Notes under the pieces: generated by a model
What the model was told of the DNA's origin: nothing
Databases searched by the model: none
Seen by the model: only the letters and a program-made list of their open reading frames with translations
Position numbers and translations under genes: made by a program
Assembly (NCBI GenBank): GCA_014526335.1
Contig: JACTAT010000039.1
Location: 3,148,202-3,212,201 of the forward strand
DNA from: Chrysaora quinquecirrha
Lineage: Eukaryota > Cnidaria > Scyphozoa > Semaeostomeae > Pelagiidae
Reading direction: 5' to 3'
Length of the DNA: 64,000 nt
Shown: one piece after another, positions 44,837-56,000 of the stretch
Numbering within the stretch: the first letter of the stretch is position 1
Layout of the letters: each line of letters opens with the position of its first letter

Positions 44837-46744
44837 CTAACTATATTTTTGTTCATTTATCAGAAACTGTTTCTTTCTTTCAACTCCACTAACAATGCAT
44901 TCTTGCATACTGGTATGTATTCTGAGGCATCCTTCAATGCATGCCTTGACTGCAGCAGGATTCCTTTCAGAATCAATCTTGCCTTTTTGAACCATGCATG
45001 AGATAAGATTAAGAGATGGTAGATATCCAATGGTTAAACTCCCGATTGGTTGTTCAGAATTGAGTTCATTACTTGAAGGGTCTACTACAATATTTTCGTT
45101 ATCAAAAGCAACGGAGCATGCACTCACAAGATCATACATCTCAATACCAGCATCAGCGATTGCGATTGATGCACTGATTATTGCAGGCGTTAATACATCT
45201 CCTGAGTCTTGCAGCACTTTAATGTAAATATCAAGTTGTGATTTTGGGAATGAATCAAGACATACAGCACATCCTAAAGCTGTTTCAACTAAACTAGAAA
45301 TGTTCTTCGTTTTTGCTTCTTGAACAGATGGCTGTCTTGTTTGTTGAGAAAATGGTGCAAACGTAACTTCACAAACGAGTTTTCCTTTTGAACTGAATTC
45401 TGTTTTTCTCTTTGATTCTCTTGGGCCATACACAGAGCAAACCACTTTTGAATCATGTGTTTCATAATAACATGAACCTTTTGCCTTCTCTACAATTCCT
45501 GAAAATGTATGAATCATTTTGATACTTTACTGGATCTGCATCTGTATTTGTACATAACTTTGATGTCACTCACTAATGAGCATAAGTGCCAAGGGGTTAT
45601 TGGGTGTGGTATCTTGATTTCCGTGGAGCAAACCTCTCCATCTGAAGTGTGCTCTCTCCCATGAGATACAAAAACATTTTGCTGATGGATATTGTTGTAA
45701 ATGGATCCTTATTGGAATAACTTAGGAATGTTTGATTGCTCCTATCTTGGCAGCAATAAGTGTCCACTTTTGATATCAAAATTGCCAAAGTGCTAAAAGG
45801 TGTTTGCAAGCAAGCAAGGGCATTTATTGGCTGCACAGGGGGAGGTATTTCAGGTCTGTGTTCCCATAAAGAATGAGGGCACCAGGGTGCATTCTGTGTT
45901 ACCGCCACGCCGGAGAACACACCAACCAAATCAGACTTCACGCAAAAAGAAACAATAGATCTATTGTTTTCTAATTGAAATAATAGTCTAGCCTTTTGTT
46001 TTTTGGAAAGATCCATGCCAGTACGCTGGTAAAGTTTCAGCCTCCATGCTGGAGATGTCAAGTGTAGGCTACATGGAATGCACACCGGTGAAGGCATCAG
46101 GGAATTATTGAGTTTAATGCAGAACTAGACTAAATCCTGACCTCACTGCTAAATTGCCGACCAGTTGCCATACTATTGAGATGAAGGTGAAATGGTGTAT
46201 TAGCCCCAATTGCTAGGATCTCAGTAGTGGGACAACTAAATGAGACTTTGACCCTGGCGTTGGCACTACCATAGCTGGGGCTAAAACCTGACCTTGCTGA
46301 GCTTATGACACCATAAGTTGGCTCGATAAGACCACAATGCAACAGCACCCTCACAATGAATAGCCAGCCTTGATACTACCCTTTTTTACACAGCAAAACC
46401 TTGACTCAAAGTTTTTCTTTCTCCAAAATGGAGATTGAAATTGAATGAGATGTTACTTAAGCTCCCTGTTTGTTTTTTTCCTTGAATAAATTTATGCCAG
46501 ACGAAACTTTTGTTGAAAAATAAACAAAAGCTATCGTAAAAACATAATCAAGATTCATTTCTTTTTACTTACCAGTTCGAACAAAAAGTGGCCTAAATTC
46601 ATCCCATTTTCTTCCATCGATTCTCGACCCTTTTGAATCTAGCAGCTTCTTTCCGGAACAATCTTTATTTGCTCTCTTGATAAGTGAATTAATGGGTATG
46701 CTTTCGGCAGGGCCTTGTATTCGTCTACTGTCTTTTGCATACAT
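44837..46744 (-). CDS. EXOSC6: Exosome complex component MTR3 (RNase PH-like)
   Basis: Two exons: 46573-46744 (start at 46744) and 44837-45498, joined in phase 1 (ACTG|GTAAGT to TTCAG|GAATTG), giving 277 aa against about 272 in human MTR3. The start MYAKDSRRIQGPAES mirrors the known MTR3 N-terminus, so the upstream in-frame ATG at 46939 is rejected. RNase PH features in order: SRIDGRKWDEFRPLFVRTG, AKGSCYYET, SKVVCSVYGPRES, LVCEVTFAPF, LDIYIKVLQDSGDVL, ASIAIADAGIEMYDLV, LEGC-like IEGCLR. MTR3 is one of six ring subunits of the RNA exosome, which degrades and trims RNA in nucleus and cytoplasm; animal ring subunits are catalytically dead scaffolds. The intron carries a SINE and a MITE. It is divergent from XPF. 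Confidence 0.9.
45888..46092. mobile_element. CCAGTGTGCATTCCATGTAGCC MITE, copy in EXOSC6 intron
   Basis: About 205 bp from CCAGGGTGCATTCTGTGTTACC to GGCTACATGGAATGCACACCGG; the ends are complementary. The interior AAACAATAGATCTATTGTTT is itself palindromic. A sister copy is at 47341-47548 in XPF intron 1. Confidence 0.75.
46182..46352 (-). mobile_element. tRNA-derived SINE, family G, copy in EXOSC6 intron
   Basis: Shares GATCTCAGTAGTGGGACAAC, GGGGCTAAAACC and the gene-wide pattern ending CACAATGCAACAGCACC with the copies at 31524 and 47821. Confidence 0.7.
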
Positions 46745-47033
46745 TTTATTTCCACAAAACACACAAGATTGTCTTCCCAAAGTTAAGTTGTTTGAAAAAG
46801 GACTTCTTCCCACTTCATTGATTTTCATTAATACGCATGCGTTCCTGCTGCAATTTTCGTATTGAAAAGGAGACTGGAGAGAGTTTACATTCTTTTTGAA
46901 GTTTGAGAAGAAGCGCGAATTGAAAAAGTCAACAGACAAAGTTGGGGAGTTTGTAAACCTTGAAAAATGTCGTAGATTACTCTAAAACAAGAACCAACCT
47001 TGAATTAAACCTTTGAAGTTCATATTTTTCAAT
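46745..47033. promoter_or_regulatory. Shared divergent promoter of EXOSC6 and XPF
   Basis: Only 289 bp separate the two start codons, so one short region must hold both promoters and 5' UTRs. It lacks an obvious TATA box and has modest GC content with an ACGCATGCGT palindrome at about 46832-46841, which resembles an NRF1-type palindromic site. Compact bidirectional promoters are common for housekeeping genes. Confidence 0.6.
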
Positions 47034-50000
47034 ATGGCTACTTTAGGTTGTGACAAACAAGTGGATGATCTCCGTAAAGCCGAAACCACAGTTACTTCTC
47101 CACAAGAAGGGCTAGGCCAAAATGGCGACTTTATAGCCGTTCCTTGTGTCGAAAGACTTCTCGACTATGAGGTCACGATGTTCACAGATCTGCAAACAGA
47201 AGATGGTTTGATAATAACTGCCAAGTTAGTTTTGTAAAATGTATTATCTAGATTCATATTTATAGGGCTATAAATTAGGTTTATCATATTAGGTATTTTT
47301 GACAATTTATTGGAAGGAAGTTACCACTTCTTAGCACCGAGGAGGTGCATTCCATGTTACCACCACACCAGAGAATACGCCAACCAAATTGGACTTCACG
47401 CCAAAAGAAACAATAGATCTATTGTTTTTTTATTTAAACAATAGTCTAGGCTATTGTTTTTTGAAAAATCCACGCCAGTATGCCAATAAAATTTCAGGCT
47501 TCACGCTGGAGATCTCCAGCCTAGGCTACATGAAATGCACACTGGACAATGCCTTACCTTATTCTTTGCTAATTTATTTTTCAGAGGACTTGGAATTGAA
47601 AGACTTCTTCTGACGTTCCTCCAACTGTATTGTGAGCCGTCATTCTTGGTTCTTGTACTGAATACAAATATTGAAGAAGAAGTAGGTTGATTAGAATATA
47701 GGTTCTACCGGTGATTTAGAAGTAGGGGACAGGGGGTATCAGTGGGATCATCAGTCATCCAGATGGGGCAAATGGGTGTGGTCAAGGAAAGTTTTGATGT
47801 GGTTTTCAAGAACAAATAGTGCTGTGGCGTTGTGGTGCAATCCAGCTGACTCATGGTGTCAGAAGCTCAGTGTGGTTAGGGTTCGAGCCCAGCCACGGTA
47901 GCGTCACGGCCAGGGTCGAGGCCGCGATTAGTTAACCTACTACTGAGATCCTTGCGACTGGTGCTAAAACACCATCTCACCTTCACCTTTCACCTTCACA
48001 AATAACCAAGTTGTACCTTGTGACACTTTTATATCAGATTAATTCTATATCTAGAATCCATTTTCGCAATGAATTGGGGGTGACTGATTGAGGAGTAACT
48101 GTCCCCTTTTGCCCCTTGGCTATAATGATAATATAATGACTTTATTTAAGTGTCAAGGTATATAGCATTTCTACTAATTGGGGACACTGTCAGTTATTAC
48201 CCTAGAAATCTGGGGTAATAACCAACATAGCTACTGTGGATGGTTGCCCCCTCACCATGCTTTGGTTAAGCATTTGTTAGAAATTTAACCTGTCTAAACA
48301 ATGCAGTTTTTATACTGAAAACACTTGCAGCAAGAGTTGCAATGCAGTGAAGCATTTACTATTCCAGACAGGGAGTATAGTATAAGATAACTTCATTATA
48401 AGGAGGAGGGTTGATAACAACTGCTGTCATATTTTCAGAAATCTTCTTTATCTTGTGCAGGGCAACACCCCCCTCTTTTTGATGTGCATATAAGCTATTA
48501 GACTTTAAATGCAATCTTTTTTTCACAAGGAGTTTTTCATTGATGAACTGAAAGGACTGGGTGTTGCTCAATTGCCAAAACAAATCACAAATGAATTTGG
48601 AACAAATGAAAGGTAGAAGATTTGATTTTATAGTTGTTTTGGATTGATCATCATCATGTGCTTGCCATCTTGCAGAGGAGGTTGCTTGGCTCTCCACCCA
48701 TCTTTATCAGCCTGTCAGCATACTTCTCCCAGCTATAGATATGTTATACCCTACCAAAGTGGGTCTCTGTGGACTATTCTTTGCTTCCTATTGACTAGTG
48801 GTTTTCAAGGCCGAGAGACAGACCTGCCCCATGGTAATGCGATTGTACCTGGACTTTAGACATTCCTTGGGGAATCTTCAAACAGAGTTTCAATTTTTGG
48901 GACCTTTAGAGACTGGTGCTACAGGGTCTCTTACGCTTGGTATGTATGGATGGATATGAATGACAAAGAATGATGAAAGAAGAGTGGGCACTCTTGAAAT
49001 GCAGGGTTATGGGGGGGGGGTGTATATTGAGGGTGTCTTGGACAGAAAGGAAAATCAATCTCTTGGTCCTCAAGACAATTGGTACTGGAATGAATCTTTG
49101 GAAGAAAATGGCCATGAGGAAATTGCAGTATTTCGGGCACTTGATGAGACAAGGTGGGTTTGATATATCCTCCAGGCAGCCATCCAGGGACCAAAGAAGG
49201 AAAGAGACGAATAAGACAGCCAGCAACAGTGTGAATGAAGGACATTTAAACATTGGACTGTTCAAGGACTTGCAGAGGCATCTCAATGAGCTACAGCAGC
49301 GCTTTTTGTGCTATTTCTGATTATGAGAGAGAGAGACGAGACTTGACCCAAAATCTTTCACTTCCCTGGACTCCCCTCTTGATGGTTCTGTTGTTTTGGA
49401 TTGATATGTTTATTTGATCTGCTCTTTTGTACAGAGAACCCCTTTTCCCAGATGATCTTGACATTCTCATGTTTACAATCTTATTTGTGCATCAATTTGT
49501 TTTTCAGAGAATCAGTTTATATGAAAGGTGGTGTTTTATTCATCACATCAAGAATCCTGGTCGTTGATATGTTGACAAATCGTCTTCCCACTCATCTTGT
49601 TACTGGCATTCTTGTTTACCGAGCACACAGGTTTGTTATGCTGCAAGTTATTCTACATTTCTATTCTCAATCAAGAAGGGTGCTCAGTCCAGTGGAGTTC
49701 TTGATTAAAGGGGCTGTTGGGTGATGGTTTTGACAATGGTTACAATGGTTTTCCCCAGGAGGGGGATACTTGATCAAATTTCGGTATGGGTATGTATAGC
49801 CTTTACATTCTCTAAACATGCATATGACGCTAGCCAAATCTCCATAAAATAGGGTGAAAGATGAAATAAACTAATAATTTCTTTTATTTGAGTTCGAATA
49901 TTGTTAATATAGCGTTAAAAATGTTCAAAGTGCAATTTCAGTAATAAGATAGCCTAGGAAGTCTTACTACTCTCATACAGCGATTGTTTTACCCATAATA

Positions 50001-53000
50001 TAGGGTCTGTGCCCAGTCTGTGTCTACATTATAAGTGGGTTGGTCTGTGAAATCTTGGTGGCACATCCCCGTACGTCTTGTACCTTCCTGGGAGAATTTT
50101 ACTCCTGAGTGTCTAATAACTGGTTCCAAAACAGTGAAAATAAGTCGATAGCCCTTTTGTCCTAACAATTTAACGTATTTCTTTCAGAATTGTGGATTCT
50201 GGTCAAGAAGCTTTCATTTTGAGAATGTATCGTCAGAAAAATAAGGTAAGGATCGACAAATCGTGAATAGACCTTTTCAAAGAGGTCTAGGTCTGCACGA
50301 CATTTTTCTGGAAAATGGTAGATATATTGAGTAAGGGGATCCTCTCCACGTGCAACGATCTTGATTGCAGCCGCTTGTCGAGAGGTAGTGCAGCAGATTT
50401 TACTTCTAATTCAAGAATAATGGAAGACTAAGAGAGGACAGGAATCTTGCACATGTTACCTATCTTCTACCAGAGCTTATGATTCACGTTTGGGGGAGGG
50501 GAAATCGTGAGAATTGTTATCAAAATCATGGAATAGCGTCGGCTTAATCGAAAAAAGAAACCCAGATGATCTTGATGTTCTCAGATTCTCGGATTATCTC
50601 CTCAAGACTTAACTGAAACCTGGGTAAATGATATCTTCTTTTTAAGACTGGTTTCATCAAGGCATTCTCCGACTCGCCAAATGCTTTTACTTCTGGATTT
50701 TTCCAAGTCGAGAGAGTCATGAGAAATCTGTTTATACGAAAATTATATCTTTGGCCAAGGTAAGGAGCGTACCCAAGCTTTTAATCCATCGTATATATAA
50801 GATTGGCATGTCTTTAAATCACAGGATCAAAAATCTAAAGATTTCTGTCGAAGTTTTTCTGAAACAAGCAAATGCCAGTAATGGCCTAGAATTTGATTGT
50901 TAGGTTTTGTGGATAATTTACCTGTGGGGTAGTCCCTAATATAGGCTGACATATATATGCCCCTCATATGAGTAGAATTTTGTTCAAAAATTACCTACAA
51001 CTGGGTCCAAATTATGCTTAGAATACCTTATAAGTGGGTATCGAATCAAATTTCCTTTACATTTGGTACACAAATGCATACTAAAATCATAAAACTGGAT
51101 GGCTGTATGTATAAAGCAATACCTTAAAGGTGGGTTGGTTTGTAAAAACTCGGGGGCACATCTCTGTACATTTCAGGGTCAAGTACGTTCCCGGGGAAAT
51201 TTGTCAAAATTCAACCACAACTCTAGTGGTTTTAAACAATAAATCAATTGTTCCTGATTTGTTTCCATCGTTTGCTGTCGGATAAAGAAGATCAGAAGTT
51301 TCTTATTGAAAATGAGTATGTCGTCTCTTTCTAGGTTCCAAGCATCAGTGACTGACGTCTTGGAGAAACACAAGGTACCCTGTGAGGTTTTGCGTTTTGT
51401 TTAGTATATACATAAGGGCAGGTCGCTTTAGTAATCAGTATTTCATAATCATGACCTTAATGGGGCAAAGACGGGTCTTCGGAGCAAATATATTACCGTC
51501 TGGATGCCTCGTTCATGCGTCGAGGTTTTGCCAAAGCGAATTTAATTCAGTTGTGAACCTTTACCTTCGCCCATACTATTCATCGATTGAAGTTAAATCA
51601 GCTGAAGGTGCAGTTAGGGAGTTTTGTGCGACAGAGCTGCTGAAGTAGTGGCGGAGTTCTGGTGCAGTTAGCATTAACTTCGGTATTGGTTTCATACGTC
51701 GCAGTTATGTTACAGTTATGTCGAATTAAATGCGCACTTAATTCAGTCTTAATCAGCTGCATCAAGACTTCGAAGCATGAACTAGACCAGAGGGTGATAT
51801 AACTGGGCAACAAATAGAGCAAGAATGCTGTAAAGATAGAGAAAATCTTCTTTATTTTCATAGAAATTGGTGCCAGACATGATCGAGTTGACTTCTTAAA
51901 TAATAATAAAAGAGTTTGTGACTTGGATGGGGCAACGAAGTGTTGAAAACTCTACTTTCAAAGGGGCTTGAACTATTATTATCTTTTGCATGCCCTGATA
52001 CACGTTTTCCATTTTAAGCCCCCATACCCCCTTTCCAGTGCTCCCAGAAAACTGATCAGCAAAGATTCTTTCTACTTATTTTTTGATCTCTCAGATGAAG
52101 ACTTCATGCATTTTTATTGCAGCCTGATGTAGTAGAATTACACGTCGAGCTGACACCGTTGATGACGTCAGTGCAAATGGCGGTTCTTGATCTTATGGGG
52201 TGTTGTTTACGTGAACTTAAAAGATCTTATCAATCTGTAAGTAAAGCTCATATGTTCTTATTCATTGTCTTTCTTGCAATATTGAAATTTTGTACTGCTC
52301 AAAGACGATTCGTTGTCCATGAAAATTGTCTATATTTGCTACTACCACCAAGATCTGCATGGAGGCCGTTTCACCTAACTGATTTAACAGTTCTATTGAA
52401 GTATTGGTGGAGAGAGAGTATTTTACAGATAAATAAAGTAGTCTTTGGTGCCTAATTGCTGCCTTTGGGTTGGAATAGGCGGGGAGGGCTGGAAAGGGCT
52501 GGAAAGGCATTAAGGATCTAGTTAGCAGGGGTCAAATAAACGGGATGGTCTAAATTTGCTTGACAAACTTTGTAAGGAAACTGCTGAAACGCAGTGCGAT
52601 AGGGCCTTATAGCACTTATAAGCTTAGACAATCCATGGTTCTAACAAAAAAATAGAGTTTCATACCAAGAAAGTTACAGTAAAAGCAGTAATATTATCGA
52701 CACCAATATTACTGCAAATCTTAATAATTGGTGGGGTCCTAGTGAGATGGGAGGGCTAGAAATTTTCAAAAAATCAATACGCATAAATGAAAAATTTATT
52801 TTAGGCACCTAAGAGTAAAAGAAACGAAATTGTTACCATTTCATACAAACGGGTTTATACTGCTTAACAATGATTTTCACTGCTCTTTTAAATTCGTTTT
52901 TTCACCTATTTTATACAGCTGGACGAAGATGAACTCACTGTTGAAAACTGCATCGAAAAACCATTTGATAAATATTTAAGGAGTCAACTCGATCCTGTCT

Positions 53001-56000
53001 GGCACCAATTGGTATGAACAGGAAGAAGATTTCTCTACCTCGTGCAACTTTTTCGCTCTATTTACTGCTGTTTTTGAAAAGTAGAAAGCAGCAGAGTTAT
53101 GTCACTCTCTGGAGTTACATTTTCTGCTTTCCAGACAATATTATATTTTGTATATTAAAAATTGCATCTCCTTCTTATAACAAATGATGTTCAAATAGCA
53201 ATGCTAGACGCAGACATTAATCTGTTTCTTATTTGTAGGCTTCTTCTTGTTATTAGGTTTCTTAATTTTCCCTAAATGCCTTTAGTACTCGTGTTGTCCG
53301 AACGGTAAATCACTCATTAAAATCTCCTACTTATTTGCTGAAATCCCTATTTTTCATTGAAATCCCTTGAAAATCCTTTTGTTTTGATGGACTTCTCGTA
53401 CACTTTTTTGAAGAGTGAAATGCCCAGGTGAGTTTCTGAAGCAGAATGAGTGTTTTCAAGTTGTTTTTTTTTGTTTTGATTCCAGAGCAGCAAGACAAGA
53501 CAGCTTGTGTCTGATCTAAAAGTTCTCAGGACTCTAATGTTGTAAGTTGTAGACTATTTTGTGGTTTTATTTGTTACGATTCTATCTTTCAAAAAGCCCT
53601 CTTTTGGACATCCATTATTTCATGATGATTCTGGCCCGTTACGATAATTATCCCTTATTGAATGTACAACTACTCGAAGATCGGAAAGAGGAGACATTTA
53701 GCTAAGGGATAGAAGATGAAAACTAAATCATGGAGACAACTGTAGAGACAAATCTGGAAAAGTACGCTCATATCCCTTGTTGCCCCATCTAGCCCCTTCC
53801 CCAACTTCAATGTTGGATATTTTCTTCAATTCACATCAGCAGTAAGCGATTCATCATGCGGGCAACAATGTGTCATGAAATCCGTGAACAAGTGATAAAC
53901 ATTGAATGGGGGCATAGTCAATAAAATAAACATGTGTTTATTCTTTTGCCTATGATGGGGGGAGGAGGGAGGGCAAAGAGACAGACCCAAAATCAATATG
54001 ACTTGAGTATTTGTCTCAACATACTTTGTCCACGATTGTAGTAACCTGAAGGCCTGAAGACCAGTATCTATGGTCGAATTATATGACATGGCTAAGGAGA
54101 TTTTCAGAAAAAGGACAACGTCTATAGGGATAAAAGCTTCTAGTCTTTAAGTGTCTGGTATAGTGTTCTGGTTGTGTAAAACGAAGCAATAGTGATGCTG
54201 ACATAGTTTACTGTTAGAACCCAAATATGATGCTTTCCTTAAAACATCATCCTTGATAGTAGCGCTAGAACGGAGATACAGTGCCTGTTATAAAGTGTTA
54301 TATTATGTTTATGTTCATTTAGCCTAGTCGAGTTTTTAACCATTGATTTTTCCTTTCAGGTATTTGACGCAATATGATGCTGTTACGTTCTATGCATTTT
54401 TGGAGTCACTTAGGTAATGTCCTTGAATTTTCGATAAGAAAAGATCGTTCACTTTGAAATTAGTGACGATCAAGAGTTTGATCTTCCATGTTACACGCTT
54501 TTTTTATAAAGAACCACTTTATAAGGAACCTACATGTAGAAGGCCCGAAAATTTAAAGAACTTATACTAATAAAGAGAAAATCATTAAGGAACTTTTCAA
54601 TGTTGAATGCTTTTATCACTGCAAATAATCAAGAATTAGAAAGCCGGTTCCATTCATTTGCAGTCGAAAATCACATAAATTGTACGTTAAGCATGTATCC
54701 AATGTTTCTTTGAGTAGTCTCGAGCTTTGCTCACATGCAAATGTCTCTCTTTCATTGTTAAGGCCACTGTATGTGCAGTTAAAATTGAGGAACTATTAAG
54801 AAACTTTTGGAACTACAATTGCCTGAAAAGAGGTCCGAAAATAAGGAACTTTAAGAACTAGGCCTTGAGGTAGGTTCCTTATAAAAAAGCGTTTATAGGA
54901 AAAAGAAAAGTTGCTACACAGACTAAGACCCTGGCCAAACGATCAAACCATATTTTGTAAAGCATCTCAGAGTTGCTTTTCAATCAAAGGTTTACCGTTT
55001 GGCCACGTCGCAATACTTGCTTGACATGCAGAATTTCTTTAAGCAATGTTGTTGAAAAACTTCATCATATGGCCTCGAGTTAAATCACGTTTAATCATTT
55101 TCTATATTATTTTCTTACAGAACGAATGAGAAAAATGCAACGAACCCAAGTCTTTGGCTTTTTATGGATGCAGCCAACACTTTATTTATAGTAAGTTAAC
55201 TCTTCATAACATATATCTACTATACTGATGCATATGATACATATTCTTTACTTCCTATATTTTGTTCCTACTTACGTTGAAGTATCTTATTTGGAAGATA
55301 GGCCTTTTTTGTAAAGTAGGATCACAGCGCTGCATGTTAAGTTTTCTATGAAATACGTGCCGTCAAGTGCCGCATTTTTCTCTCCTCTCTCTGTTATGGT
55401 CAGAGGGTCGCTAATTTAATTTAGCGGTCTCAGATACAGGGTGCTTATTCGATGGGGGCAGAGATGGGGCACTAACACTCTTTGGGTAGGGGTGCTCATT
55501 GAAATAAATAAAATCCATGAATAAGAAAAATAGTTTTAAATCCAGAAGATCATTGTCCTAACGTAAAGGAAGATTTCCTAGGTGTTCTGCAGTCACTAAT
55601 CATCTGTTTTGCTTTCAGAACGCAAGAGCTAGAATATACGGTTCAAAAACTCAAAGTCGAGCACTAAAGAGAAAAACAAAAGAACTGCCCAGTATGTATT
55701 CATGATCTTCTTAGAAATATTTTTTCAAATTGTTCGTCTCTCGGCACTTTTTCCGAAGTTTAATAGCAAAAGTTTATTTTTTTTCAGGAAAATTAACGAA
55801 TCTATAGATGGTAAGTTACCTAGTGTTTATTAAAGGATTTATGTCATAGTTATTTTTCCTTATCATCAATCTACAGCCTACCTGGACAGCGAGAATGTGT
55901 TTCTTCATAGATATCTATATGTTGCATTTATCTATTTAAACAATGCTTATCCAAATCTGTACCTTAATTGATTTCTAATTCTTATAGATATAGAAGAAAG

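Noticed and set aside
46745..46939. N-terminal extension of EXOSC6 from the upstream ATG
   Set aside because: The residues from 46744 onward match the known MTR3 start, and the extension would consume most of the promoter.
52117..52455. 112-aa plus-strand frame
   Set aside because: Its first part is XPF exon 8 and the rest is intron after the GTAAGT donor at 52237.
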